From NCBI GenBank assembly GCA_021821605.1, contig JAKACG010000035.1, forward strand, positions 1 to 7,934: a stretch of DNA of 7,934 nucleotides, read 5' to 3'. Shown here piece by piece: positions 1 through 7,060 of this stretch (its first letter is position 1; each line of letters begins with the position of its first letter). The notes below the pieces were generated by a model. It did no database searches. It saw only the letters and a program-made list of their open reading frames with translations, and was not told where the DNA came from. The position numbers were made by a program, and so were the translations under genes. Origin of the DNA: Microcaldota archaeon. GTDB lineage: Archaea > Micrarchaeota > Micrarchaeia > Micrarchaeales > CABMGC01.

Positions 1-1
1 A

Positions 2-328
2 GAAGCAATAGTTGCAAAATTTGGAAATGAAAAAATAAAAGATTATCTTGAAAAAGCAAATCTTCCAGTCAATATATCATCAATGAAATGGATTGAAATT
101 AAACTTGGTATAATTAAAAACAAGGCTATAACGTTATCTGAATCTGAAATAACCTCCATAATTTCTGATAACGATGCAGGTATTAGAGCAGCACTAGCAT
201 CAAAGCCCGGTGTAGAGCTACTACTAAGCAATGATCAGATAAAAGCTCTTGTAGAGGATTCTAATCCAATTGTCAATGCGGAAGCATTTAATAACATTCC
301 ATTATTAATTAAATATTATTCCATTTAG
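2..328 (+). CDS. HEAT/LRV-repeat-like protein, 3' end (partial)
   Basis: This is the 3' end of a gene that enters from the left edge. The frame is open from base 2 and ends at a TAG (326-328), leaving 108 residues. No function can be assigned. The last ~55 residues resemble helical HEAT or leucine-rich-variant repeats: a Ser-Asp-Asn-Asp-Ala-Gly-Ile-Arg-Ala-Ala-Leu-Ala segment, then a Leu-Leu-Leu-Ser-Asn-Asp segment, then a second Glu-Asp-Ser-Asn-Pro-Ile-Val unit with a ~30-residue period. Acidic turns followed by Arg-Ala-Ala-Leu-Ala are typical of such scaffold domains, which usually mediate protein binding. No signal peptide or membrane helix is visible in the part present. A methionine at base 83 is internal, because the same frame is open and coding-like upstream of it. 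The repeat assignment is by eye, and the missing N-terminus could carry a catalytic domain. Confidence 0.75.
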   Translation, partial: EAIVAKFGNEKIKDYLEKANLPVNISSMKWIEIKLGIIKNKAITLSESEITSIISDNDAGIRAALASKPGVELLLSNDQIKALVEDSNPIVNAEAFNNIPLLIKYYSI

Positions 329-332
329 TTAG

Positions 333-340
333 ATATATAA
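333..340 (+). promoter_or_regulatory. Putative TATA box for the 40-residue ORF
   Basis: ATATATAA lies immediately after the stop of the preceding gene, and its centre is about 26 nt before the ATG at 363. This is the archaeal TATA-to-start-site distance and would give a leaderless transcript beginning at or near that ATG. The surroundings are AT-rich, so a chance match is possible. Confidence 0.4.
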
Positions 341-362
341 TAAATTAATATCTGATGAATAC

Positions 363-485
363 ATGAAACAAAAAAATATCAATTTTAAAAAAAACGGTGC
401 AGCAATAATAGTCCAGCCGGGTACCAATGTAAATACTCTTTTAAAAGAGCTAATTGATAAAAGAAAGACTAGAAAAAGGAATTAG
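363..485 (+). CDS. Hypothetical 40-residue basic protein
   Basis: A short frame runs from ATG 363 to TAG 483-485. Its central bases are clearly richer in G and C than both flanks, which suggests coding constraint in this AT-rich DNA. The peptide has a Lys-rich start (MKQKNINFKKNG), a hydrophobic stretch (Ala-Ala-Ile-Ile-Val), a Gln-Pro-Gly-Thr turn, a Leu-Leu-Lys-Glu-Leu-Ile helix and a strongly basic tail (KRKTRKRN). This composition would suit a nucleic-acid- or ribosome-binding microprotein, but I do not recognise the family. No Shine-Dalgarno sequence precedes it. The TATA-like element about 26 nt upstream fits leaderless expression. The frame is closed upstream by a TAG at 330-332, so no longer form exists in this frame. 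It could be a chance ORF or a gene remnant. Confidence 0.45.
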   Translation: MKQKNINFKKNGAAIIVQPGTNVNTLLKELIDKRKTRKRN

Positions 486-520
486 TACAGTAAACTCTAT
501 TTTTACAAATTTTACATAAA

Positions 521-530
521 GTATTTAAAT
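521..530 (+). promoter_or_regulatory. Putative TATA box for the four-repeat protein gene
   Basis: GTATTTAAAT is a reasonable archaeal TATA element. Its centre predicts a transcription start near 550-553. That leaves a leader of about 37 nt before the ATG at 589, enough to include the GGTGGGAG ribosome-binding sequence at 579-586. Confidence 0.45.
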
Positions 531-578
531 TCTTGCTGAGAAGTAAGAATGGGGAAAATAGGCATTTGCCTTTTATTT

Positions 579-586
579 GGTGGGAG
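579..586 (+). promoter_or_regulatory. Ribosome-binding site choosing ATG 589
   Basis: GGTGGGAG matches much of the archaeal Shine-Dalgarno consensus GGAGGTGA and ends 2 nt before ATG 589, so its GGTG core has a usable spacing. It also covers the GTG at 580 and lies at the TTG at 577. Those two codons have no such sequence upstream, so ATG 589 is the better start. Confidence 0.45.
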
Positions 587-588
587 AA

Positions 589-1401
589 ATGGCAACAAAC
601 ATGTTAGTTGTAGGTGGAAATGAATCTAAAAGGGTATTTTTACAGATAAAAAGACCTTATTTAGAAAATAGTACAGAAAATAAAAACAATGACAAAAGCA
701 AGCTCTATTTGTCATATGCAGAGTCAGTATTTGCTACGTTAGGAAATAACGTTAAGAAAGGTAAAACTGGTCTTTATATTTTTGATAACGTCGAAGAAAA
801 AGAGTATATTTATACGAACGCAATGCTTGGAGTTTTATATGCAATTTCAGGAGATAAAACTTTATCTGAAGATATGCTCAAAAAAATACGATCAACTAAA
901 GATAAAGATGGAAATTATCCGCTTAATACATCAGAAAAAAAGAAAAGCAATCTGTCAAATCTTTTTGTATCAATGCTTGAGTATATGGTAGGGGATAGAA
1001 ATGAAGCTGAAAGATTAGGTTCATTAAAAGGGGCAAAAAGAGGTCCAAAAGGTCTTTACTGTAGTGATATAGATGGAAGTATAGAACACACTTATCTAAA
1101 TGCAATAAAAGGAATAGTGGAAGGGCAAAAAGGTTCTATTGGTAATGCAAAACTATTTTTAGAGAAGATAGAAAATGGCATACCAAAAAACAAAAGAGGG
1201 CTTTTTGGTTCATCAAGCATAAATTCCTCTGAATTGCCAGAGGTTAGCATTGCAATATCGCTGTTAAAGTACTATGCTAATGGACTCTCTGACTCTGAAG
1301 ATTATATGCAAAGAGCACATTTTAGAGATTTAAAAAGTATCTCTGGAGTTTTATTGGAAGGAATATTCTATTATGTGCTTTCTGGAAGAACCTTGAATTA
1401 A
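589..1401 (+). CDS. Hypothetical protein with four ~47-residue tandem repeats
   Basis: This is a 270-residue protein of unknown function. The frame extends upstream to TTG 577, but a GGTGGGAG ribosome-binding sequence favours ATG 589. After a variable ~60-residue N-terminal part come four units beginning at Gly61 (GLYIFD), Gly108 (GNYPLN), Gly155 (GLYCSD) and Gly204 (GLFGSS), spaced 47, 47 and 49 residues. Each has a Gly-Leu/Asn-Tyr/Phe turn, a polar linker, a helix with Tyr/Asn and small hydrophobic residues (TNAMLGVLYAISGD in unit 1, LNAIKGIVEG in unit 3), and usually a second Lys/Glu-rich helix. This two-helix unit recalls alpha/alpha-toroid or TPR-like folds, but no catalytic motif of a known toroid enzyme is apparent. 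There is no signal peptide or membrane segment, so it is probably cytosolic. It stands alone on the plus strand and converges on the mevalonate operon, with 31 bp between the stop codons. Confidence 0.85.
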   Translation: MATNMLVVGGNESKRVFLQIKRPYLENSTENKNNDKSKLYLSYAESVFATLGNNVKKGKTGLYIFDNVEEKEYIYTNAMLGVLYAISGDKTLSEDMLKKIRSTKDKDGNYPLNTSEKKKSNLSNLFVSMLEYMVGDRNEAERLGSLKGAKRGPKGLYCSDIDGSIEHTYLNAIKGIVEGQKGSIGNAKLFLEKIENGIPKNKRGLFGSSSINSSELPEVSIAISLLKYYANGLSDSEDYMQRAHFRDLKSISGVLLEGIFYYVLSGRTLN

Positions 1402-1406
1402 TTCAA
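1393..1406. repeat. 14-bp perfect palindrome over the stop codon
   Basis: TTGAATTAATTCAA is a perfect palindrome. It includes the TAA stop of the four-repeat protein (1399-1401) and lies in the convergent junction with the DUF35 gene. It could form a small cruciform or hairpin, but it is all weak pairs and has no loop, so a terminator role is only a guess. Confidence 0.35.
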
Positions 1407-1432
1407 AGAAGAGTAAAGGAATAAAGGCAAAT
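1402..1432 (-). terminator. Possible pyrimidine-rich terminator of the mevalonate operon
   Basis: Read on the minus strand just after the DUF35 stop, this 31-bp gap is a run of T-rich pyrimidine clusters (TTTGCCTTTATTCC, then TTTACTCTTCTTTG). Archaeal RNA polymerase often stops in such T-rich tracts without a hairpin. It is the only spacer before the convergent gene, so termination here would be expected. Confidence 0.3.
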
Positions 1433-1837
1433 TTAAACTATCTCAAATTTAAAATGATAATTTATAAGTCCTTCTTCTCCATCGGTATACATCTTTCTAA
1501 AAACCTGTTTAACCGTTACGCCTATCGCGACCTCCTTTCCGCTTTCTACAATATGGCCCTCAACCATTGGTCCTTCATCTAATTTTATAACTCCAACCAC
1601 ATATGGCGCACTTTCTTTAAATGCTTCCGCAGGTACGTGTATTTTTGTAAATGAAAATATCTTTCCATTTCCGCTGAACTGCATCTCTTCCATTTTTGTG
1701 TTTCTGCCGCAGTTCTTGCATACTATTCTAGGCGGAAAGTAATTGGTGTTGCAATTTTTGCATACATTACCTACTAGATTATACCTTGCATTAAATTTTC
1801 TCCATGCACTTGCAGATGCTTTTTCCATATCACTCAC
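1433..1837 (-). CDS. DUF35 zinc-ribbon/OB-fold protein of the thiolase-HMG-CoA synthase complex
   Basis: This 134-residue protein begins with a rubredoxin-like zinc ribbon: Cys26-X2-Cys29 and Cys40-X2-Cys43, separated by an Asn-Tyr-Phe-Pro-Pro-Arg segment typical of the family. An OB-fold domain follows (about 55-130), starting with Gly-Asn-Gly-Lys-Ile-Phe-Ser-Phe-Thr. In the solved archaeal complex from a methanogen, this family is not catalytic. It bridges acetoacetyl-CoA thiolase and HMG-CoA synthase so that acetoacetyl-CoA passes between them through a shared CoA-binding site. It is the last gene of the operon. Its GTG start shares one base with the thiolase TAG stop (TAGTG), so translational coupling is likely. 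An ATG three codons downstream (1828) is the alternative start. Related DUF35 proteins serve other thiolases, but the gene order fixes the partner here. Confidence 0.93.
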   Translation of the reverse strand: MSDMEKASASAWRKFNARYNLVGNVCKNCNTNYFPPRIVCKNCGRNTKMEEMQFSGNGKIFSFTKIHVPAEAFKESAPYVVGVIKLDEGPMVEGHIVESGKEVAIGVTVKQVFRKMYTDGEEGLINYHFKFEIV

Positions 1838-3000
1838 TAATTAGCTCTTTTCATTATGTGGACAACTGCAGTTGCTCCACTTCCTCCAACATTATGGGTC
1901 ATTCCTATCTCCGCTTTAGTTACCTGTCTATTTTTTGCTTCGCCTCTTAACTGCTGTGTTATCTCCACTGCCTGTTTTATTCCTGTTGCTCCTACTGGAT
2001 GTCCACAACCTTTAAGACCTCCGCTGGTGTTAACAGAGAGCTTAGAGTTAAGTTTTGTCTCACCATTAAATATTGCAGCTGCAGCTTTACCTTTTTCATA
2101 AAAGCCTAGATCCTCCATTGCAAGTATCTCTGCAATAGTAAAACAGTCATGCACCTCTACAACGTTTATATCCTTAGGCGTAACATTTGCCATTTTATAA
2201 GCATGGTTTGCGGCTATTTTTGTTGCCTTAATTTCAGTAATAGAGTCTCTTTCAGAAAGACTTAATGTGTCGCTAGCCTGCGAGCTCGCAATTATCTTTA
2301 TCGGAGTATCATTGTACTTTCTAGCCTTTTCTAATGGTGCTAATATTACAACTGCTGCTCCATCAGAGATTGGAGAACAATCAAAGACCTTTAAAGGTTC
2401 TGCAACAATCTTTGAGTTTAAAACATCACTTATGGTTATTGTTTTTCTAAACTGCGCATACTCATTCTTAGCTGCGTTTTCATGGTTTTTTACCGCTACG
2501 CTTGCTAACTGTTCTTCAGTAGTTCCATACTCATACATATGTCTTCTTGCCATAAGCGCGTACAGTCCTGGAAATGTTATTCCTTGGCTAAGCTCCCATT
2601 CCTGATCTCCAGCTCCTCCTAATGCAGTTGTGGCCTCAGAGGTTGTAACATCAGTCATTTTTTCCACTCCTCCAACAACTACTATATCATGTATTCCGCT
2701 TGCAACCGCCATATATCCCTGTCTTAATGCACTTCCTCCGCTTGCACATGCATTTTCTATTCTTACGGCAGGTATATTCTTAAATCCTAATTGATCTGAT
2801 AATAATGCTGCCATGTGCTCTTGGCCTACAAATCTTCCTGAAGCCATTGTGCTTCCATAAACTATCTCTACATCTTTGCTGCTTATGTTTGCATCTGTTA
2901 TTGCTTTAACTCCTGCTTCTGCCATAAGCTCTCGCATTCCATGTTCCCATCTTTCTCCAAACCTTGTAAGTCCTACTCCTATTATTGCTACATCTCTCAT
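1837..3000 (-). CDS. Acetyl-CoA C-acetyltransferase (archaeal SCP2-type thiolase)
   Basis: This 387-residue enzyme of normal family length condenses two acetyl-CoA to acetoacetyl-CoA, the first mevalonate-pathway step in the cytosol. The nucleophilic cysteine is Cys85 in Glu-Asn-Ala-Cys-Ala-Ser-Gly. The motif His284-Asp285-Cys286-Phe287 marks the SCP2-thiolase branch, where its cysteine replaces the C-terminal CxG cysteine of bacterial thiolases. Consistent with this, the C-terminus here reads His-Asn-Val-Gly-Gly with no cysteine. The [10 protein letters not shown] motif supplies His334. The start ATG has a clear GGTGAG ribosome-binding site overlapping the end of the upstream HMG-CoA synthase gene. 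Alone, the family could also be read as a lipid-transfer-type or degradative thiolase, but the flanking synthase and DUF35 genes make the biosynthetic role very likely. Confidence 0.94.
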   Translation of the reverse strand: MRDVAIIGVGLTRFGERWEHGMRELMAEAGVKAITDANISSKDVEIVYGSTMASGRFVGQEHMAALLSDQLGFKNIPAVRIENACASGGSALRQGYMAVASGIHDIVVVGGVEKMTDVTTSEATTALGGAGDQEWELSQGITFPGLYALMARRHMYEYGTTEEQLASVAVKNHENAAKNEYAQFRKTITISDVLNSKIVAEPLKVFDCSPISDGAAVVILAPLEKARKYNDTPIKIIASSQASDTLSLSERDSITEIKATKIAANHAYKMANVTPKDINVVEVHDCFTIAEILAMEDLGFYEKGKAAAAIFNGETKLNSKLSVNTSGGLKGCGHPVGATGIKQAVEITQQLRGEAKNRQVTKAEIGMTHNVGGSGATAVVHIMKRAN

Positions 3001-3003
3001 ATA

Positions 3004-3009
3004 CTCACC
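3004..3009 (-). promoter_or_regulatory. Internal ribosome-binding site of the thiolase gene
   Basis: On the minus strand GGTGAG lies three bases before the thiolase ATG at 3000. It overlaps the final Trp codon and TGA stop of the HMG-CoA synthase gene. It matches the archaeal anti-Shine-Dalgarno complement. It shows that internal operon genes here are initiated through ribosome-binding sites, whereas the first gene has none. Confidence 0.7.
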
Positions 3010-4054
3010 ACTTTTTAATTCCTCCCCTATTTTTCAGGTATATGGAATAATCAATGTATATCTTTCTTGTTTCTATTATATCCTTTACCTTTACCGATCT
3101 GCCTCTTTTGTTTTCTATACCTTCAGATACCTCTATCGCAAAGGAATCACTTCCTGCTCCAGAACCAAAGCTTGTAAGAAGTATCTTTTCTCCTGGTTTA
3201 GCTACGTCAAGAACTGCGGCAAGTCCAAGCATGGATGCTCCTGAATAGGTATTTCCTATCATCGGTGTTAAAAGGCCATCCTTTACCTGTTTCTCTTCGA
3301 ATCCTAAGGTCTTAGCAACATTAAGTGGAAACTTTCCGTTAGGTTGATGAAATATCGCATATGAAAAGTCTGATGGTTTGAATCCTGTTATTTCGAATAG
3401 TTGTTTTGTAGCTCCTATGACATGTTTGAAATAAGCCGGCTCTCCTGTAAATCTTCCACCATGAGAAGGAAAAGAAGCACCTTCTCTTCTCCAAAAATCT
3501 GGCGTATCTGATGTAAAGCTTGTAGTTTTAAGTATCTGTGCTACATACTCATTTTTTTCATTTCCTAATATAAAAGCTGCGCCACCGGCACTAGCCGTAT
3601 ACTCAAGTGCATCGCTTGGCCTTCCCTGGGAGGTATCGCTTCCTATACTCATTCCGTACTTTATCATCTTACTATCTACCATTCCCATTACCATCTGTAT
3701 TCCAGCTGTTCCTGCTTTACACGCAAACTCAAGGTCAGCTGCGGTTAATTTATTTCCAGCTCTAATTGCTTGTGAAACTATTGTTGCTGTAGGTTTAACT
3801 GCATATGGATGTGATTCAGAACCAACATATATTGCACCTATTTCTTTTGGATCTACTCCGCTATGTTTGACCGCTCTCCTTGCTGCCTCTACAGCTATGG
3901 TTGCAGCGTCTTCATCTATAGATGGAACGCTCTTCTCAGATATATTTAATCCTTTTTTAATGCTTTCTGGATCCTCATTCCATACCTTTGCTATCTCCTC
4001 TACCTTTATTCTGTATCGTGGAATGTCAACTCCGTACCCTATAATACCTGCCAT
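3005..4054 (-). CDS. Hydroxymethylglutaryl-CoA synthase (archaeal type)
   Basis: This 349-residue enzyme condenses acetyl-CoA with acetoacetyl-CoA to give HMG-CoA, the committed precursor of archaeal isoprenoid ether lipids. It has the thiolase-like double fold and the full catalytic triad at the expected spacing: Glu80 (Gly-Ser-Glu-Ser-His), Cys112 (Ala-Cys-Lys-Ala-Gly) and His236 (Phe-His-Gln-Pro-Asn-Gly). Further family signatures are Gly-Asn-Thr-Tyr-Ser-Gly-Ala-Ser around residue 270 and Gly-Ser-Gly-Ala-Gly-Ser-Asp around 300. The start ([21 protein letters not shown]) is the standard N-terminus of archaeal members. It is the first gene of the operon. The stop is 4 nt before the thiolase ATG. 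No ribosome-binding site precedes the ATG, but a TATA-like element lies ~34 nt upstream, so the mRNA probably has a very short leader. Confidence 0.95.
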   Translation of the reverse strand: MAGIIGYGVDIPRYRIKVEEIAKVWNEDPESIKKGLNISEKSVPSIDEDAATIAVEAARRAVKHSGVDPKEIGAIYVGSESHPYAVKPTATIVSQAIRAGNKLTAADLEFACKAGTAGIQMVMGMVDSKMIKYGMSIGSDTSQGRPSDALEYTASAGGAAFILGNEKNEYVAQILKTTSFTSDTPDFWRREGASFPSHGGRFTGEPAYFKHVIGATKQLFEITGFKPSDFSYAIFHQPNGKFPLNVAKTLGFEEKQVKDGLLTPMIGNTYSGASMLGLAAVLDVAKPGEKILLTSFGSGAGSDSFAIEVSEGIENKRGRSVKVKDIIETRKIYIDYSIYLKNRGGIKKW

Positions 4055-4083
4055 AAAATCAAGTAGAACTTTTAATTAAGAAT

Positions 4084-4092
4084 ATTAATATA
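4084..4092 (-). promoter_or_regulatory. Putative TATA box of the HMG-CoA synthase operon
   Basis: On the minus strand TATATTAAT is centred about 34 nt before the synthase ATG, predicting transcription a few bases upstream of that ATG. The 87-bp gap from the ABC gene upstream has room for a separate promoter, so the operon is probably not simply read through from the transporter gene. Confidence 0.45.
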
Positions 4093-4116
4093 CATATGTC
4101 CTAGTTAGTTATTTGT

Positions 4117-4137
4117 CTAACACCCTTGAGTGTTTAG
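4117..4137 (-). terminator. Weak hairpin after the ABC transporter gene
   Basis: CTAACAC (4117-4123) and GTGTTTAG (4130-4137) can pair with one bulged base around a six-base loop, 5 bp beyond the transporter stop. On the minus strand the hairpin is not followed by a strong T run, so termination is doubtful. A regulatory half-site pair upstream of the HMG-CoA synthase TATA box is an equal possibility. Confidence 0.3.
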
Positions 4138-4141
4138 TAAT

Positions 4142-6766
4142 CTAAATTATCTTTTTAATAAGCAGTAAGCTTTTTTGATCCAAAAGTGCAAGTTTTATTT
4201 CATAAGGTGTATTGAACTCATCAATAAGTATGATGGTGCCATCACTTCTTTTTATTACATTCTTTCTAGTTATTGTCAAAACATTCAATGGTCCAAAGCT
4301 TGTAATTAACTGCCACTTTATTCCATCTCCTGTCATACTTATTTGTTTAACTCCTATTACTATTGGCTTAAAGTCATTTAACAACATAGATTTTAACAAT
4401 ACTTCTTTAGATCGTGCGTTGAGTTTATTAATATCCCTTATTATAGCAGCTTCCTTACCCTCATAATCTTTGTCCTTATCTCTTTCATATAATATAACTA
4501 TATTCGGATTAGAAATAGGAAATGGACGTTTTGGTCTTAAATCTTTAAATACCTTACCCTTTATTTTTATATCTACAAAACTGCCTCGTTTTCCATCTGA
4601 TATGTTTATTTCTTTTTCATTTTTAAGCATTTTCAAGTAATCTGAGAGTTCAAGTTTTTTCTTAGCTGCAGGCAAACCATTTATATTTTTTTCTTTAAAT
4701 AAATTATATAATACCTTCTTTTTTTCAAATAATACGCTAGGCCTTCCTTCTTCAACAAGCTTTCCTTTATTCATGACTAGCACATAATTTGAGCTCATCA
4801 CCTCATCGACATTATGTGTTATCCATATAGCTGTTTTTCCTTTTATCAATTTAAGTATGGTGCTGCTAACAGCTCTTGCGCTGAAAGCATCAAGATTTGA
4901 TGTAACTTCATCAAGTATTATTATCTCTGGATCTATTATCATAGCTCTTGCAAGAGATACTTTTTGTCGTTGTCCTCCAGATAATGAAACTCCACGCTCT
5001 CCAATAATGGTGTCATATCCTAAAGAAAATCTCATTATGTCATCATGAATTTCTGCTGCTTTGCTTGCTGCAATTATTTTTATAGGGTCTACATTATTTT
5101 CAAGATAATAGGATATGTTATAAATCAAGGTGTCATCAAAAAAGGCAGCGTCCTGCGGAACATACGCTATTCTTTTTCTATACTCAGCAATGCTTAATTT
5201 ATTTATATCGACATTTCCTAAATATATACCTCCTTTATCTGGTTCATAAAAGCGCATAATTAACTTTGCCATGGTTGTTTTACCAGAACCACTCCTTCCA
5301 ACAATTGTGGTGAGCTTTCCTTCCTGCATAGTTGCTGTAATGTTCTTTATTACCGGGAGCAATGGTTCATATCCAAACCAGACATTTTTGAATGAAACTA
5401 TGCTGTTTTTAATATTCTGTCTCTTTTTGCTTCCATCATCATTAACTACCTGCTTTACTTCAAGTATCTCCTTTATTCTATCTCCTGATGTTATTGCTTG
5501 TTGAACAAAGGGTAGTATATTTCCTAACTGGTTAATTGGCGAGTAGAACATGCTCATGTACGCTATAAAAGCAGTTATTATCCCTAATTCAAGATTTCCT
5601 GATATTACAAGGTTTCCTCCTATCCACCAAATAAGTATAGTTGCCATAGATGTAAGAAATCCTACAAGAGGCCATCGTATATAATTTAATTTAAGTACGT
5701 CCATCTGAGAGTTATAATACTCATTCAATACTCCGTCAAAATTTTTGCTTTCATAATCCTCATTTACAGTTGCCTTTACTACCATATAATTTGGCATGAC
5801 ATCCGATATTTTAGATATCATATCAGCTCCCTGGCGGTAGTTTTTATGATAAATTTTGCTTGCTTTTTTTCTGTAATCGACTATTATTAAAACAATAAAC
5901 GGTATCGGTATTAGGACATAAACTGCAAGAACTGGGAAAAGGCTGAAAAGTATGGCGCTTATGCCTATTATAGTTAGCATATTTATTGCTATGGTTGGTA
6001 TCCCATATGCCATAAGCCACTGCGTATTACCAACATCATTTATAAGCCTGGACAGTATCCTGCTTGTTGTTGTTTTTTCTATAAACGCTGAAGGCAATCT
6101 TATTGAGTGTGAGAACAATCTGCTTCTTATATCTTTAATTATTCTATTTCCAGTAATGTTAAGAGCATATGTTTGTAGCATTCCAAGAAGGGCGCTAACT
6201 CCGTAAGAGAGGGCTAAAATAAAGGTTAACTCTATGAACAGTGAGTTTGAATGCGTTCCTGACAATAATACATTATCTATCAATACAGAAAGAAGATATG
6301 GCGGTATCAAATTTATTATTACGGTAAGCATTGATACAATTCCACTAAATATCAAAAGATACTTGTGCTTTGAAACATATCCGTATAACCACATCACTGT
6401 GCTTATTTTTTTAATAGTCTTTTTTTCTTTATCTTCAAATTTGAGCTCTACATCCTTTTCGTTTTTAATATACTCGTTTATTGCATTTGAAAATCTATTG
6501 AAATTTTCCTCTTTTTTCTTTGTGAAGTATGCTATTTCATTCTCTTTTCCATAGGTTGTTTTTATTATAAGCTTGCAGATACCTACTCCAACTTCAATAT
6601 ATGCAGAATCTATCTTGTTACTTTCTATGCTATATATTATTTTATCGTTATAACTAACCTCTAACTTATGTTTATCTGCGACTATTGTTTCTTCCCCCAA
6701 AACAAGATCATGAGTGAGGTCAGATTTTATTGTTATCATAGGTATGCCAGTAAAAAGTTCAGTCAA
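4142..6766 (-). CDS. ABC exporter-type transporter with N-terminal PH-like region and C-terminal DUF1854 domain
   Basis: This is an 874-residue half-transporter, presumably a homodimer in the cytoplasmic membrane. Residues ~10-100 look like a small PH-like beta domain ending in a helix. A type IV exporter membrane domain with about six helices spans ~134-420. The ATPase domain (~455-690) is complete: Walker A GRSGSGKT (490-497), Q-loop Gln538, signature LSGGQ (595-599), Walker B IIILDE (615-620), D-loop SNLD and switch His651. After a charged linker, residues ~737-872 match DUF1854: Arg-Pro-Phe-Pro-Ile-Ser-Asn-Pro, Gly-Lys-Glu-Ala, Ser-Phe-Gly-Pro and Leu-Leu-Asp-Gln. In bacteria, as I recall, DUF1854 exporters often accompany cyanophycin genes, but none is here. 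The substrate is unknown. The start is TTG 6766; the first ATG (6739, residue 10) is the alternative. TTG is preferred because residues before Met10 fit the domain. It is transcribed from its own TATA box. Confidence 0.92.
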   Translation of the reverse strand: MTELFTGIPMITIKSDLTHDLVLGEETIVADKHKLEVSYNDKIIYSIESNKIDSAYIEVGVGICKLIIKTTYGKENEIAYFTKKKEENFNRFSNAINEYIKNEKDVELKFEDKEKKTIKKISTVMWLYGYVSKHKYLLIFSGIVSMLTVIINLIPPYLLSVLIDNVLLSGTHSNSLFIELTFILALSYGVSALLGMLQTYALNITGNRIIKDIRSRLFSHSIRLPSAFIEKTTTSRILSRLINDVGNTQWLMAYGIPTIAINMLTIIGISAILFSLFPVLAVYVLIPIPFIVLIIVDYRKKASKIYHKNYRQGADMISKISDVMPNYMVVKATVNEDYESKNFDGVLNEYYNSQMDVLKLNYIRWPLVGFLTSMATILIWWIGGNLVISGNLELGIITAFIAYMSMFYSPINQLGNILPFVQQAITSGDRIKEILEVKQVVNDDGSKKRQNIKNSIVSFKNVWFGYEPLLPVIKNITATMQEGKLTTIVGRSGSGKTTMAKLIMRFYEPDKGGIYLGNVDINKLSIAEYRKRIAYVPQDAAFFDDTLIYNISYYLENNVDPIKIIAASKAAEIHDDIMRFSLGYDTIIGERGVSLSGGQRQKVSLARAMIIDPEIIILDEVTSNLDAFSARAVSSTILKLIKGKTAIWITHNVDEVMSSNYVLVMNKGKLVEEGRPSVLFEKKKVLYNLFKEKNINGLPAAKKKLELSDYLKMLKNEKEINISDGKRGSFVDIKIKGKVFKDLRPKRPFPISNPNIVILYERDKDKDYEGKEAAIIRDINKLNARSKEVLLKSMLLNDFKPIVIGVKQISMTGDGIKWQLITSFGPLNVLTITRKNVIKRSDGTIILIDEFNTPYEIKLALLDQKSLLLIKKII

Positions 6767-6792
6767 AGAACAATAAAAATCTTTGTGTGCGG

Positions 6793-6800
6793 CATATAAA
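6793..6800 (-). promoter_or_regulatory. TATA box of the ABC transporter gene
   Basis: On the minus strand TTTATATG is preceded by the purine-containing ATAACCA, a plausible BRE. Transcription would start near 6770, giving only a few leader bases before TTG 6766 or about 31 nt before ATG 6739. No Shine-Dalgarno sequence is visible for either codon, so the promoter position mildly favours the TTG. Confidence 0.55.
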
Positions 6801-7051
6801 TGGTTATCTTAAATTCGACTTTGTACTACCATTATAAATAATAGTTAGTATATAATATTAGTGAATAAGAATTAAAGTTTAACAGAATTTAAGTACAGCT
6901 TTCACAGCTTCTTCTTAAGGCCGTTATATATTAAAAATAAAACATACTTGATCTAACATTTGATTAAGAAATTAAAAATTACTTTTTAAGAATTTATTTT
7001 GAGATCTTAAGTGTTTTTGCGGCTAAACAAATATTCTTATTCTTTTACTTC

Positions 7052-7060
7052 TTTTATCTA
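7052..7060 (+). promoter_or_regulatory. Putative TATA box of the HAD phosphatase gene
   Basis: TTTTATCTA is centred about 25 nt before ATG 7081, which predicts a leaderless transcript starting at that ATG. An overlapping element, CTATTTAAT, would shift the start a few bases downstream. No ribosome-binding site is visible. Confidence 0.4.

Noticed and set aside
353..358. TGATGA as a possible C box of a C/D guide RNA
   Set aside because: No matching D box (CTGA) occurs at a suitable distance, and the preceding base does not fit the consensus.
549..623. A 24-codon frame from ATG 549 overlapping the start of the four-repeat gene, possibly an upstream ORF
   Set aside because: It is out of frame, very short and has no coding-like composition. 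ATG 549 lies at or before the predicted transcription start.
782..1105. Open frames on both strands inside the four-repeat gene
   Set aside because: They overlap a frame with clear internal repeats, and their Lys/Ile/Leu-rich composition is that of shadow frames.
1429..1453. Direct repeat CAAATTTAAA at 1429-1438 and 1444-1453
   Set aside because: It is low-complexity AT sequence, and the second copy lies in the end of the DUF35 coding region, so it is probably chance.
1856..2605. Plus-strand open frames opposite the thiolase gene
   Set aside because: The minus-strand thiolase carries all family motifs. The plus-strand frames are its antisense shadows.
6972..6989. TTAAAAA/TTTTTAA hairpin in the divergent intergenic region
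   Set aside because: It consists only of A-T pairs in very AT-rich DNA, which is expected by chance and unlikely to be stable.
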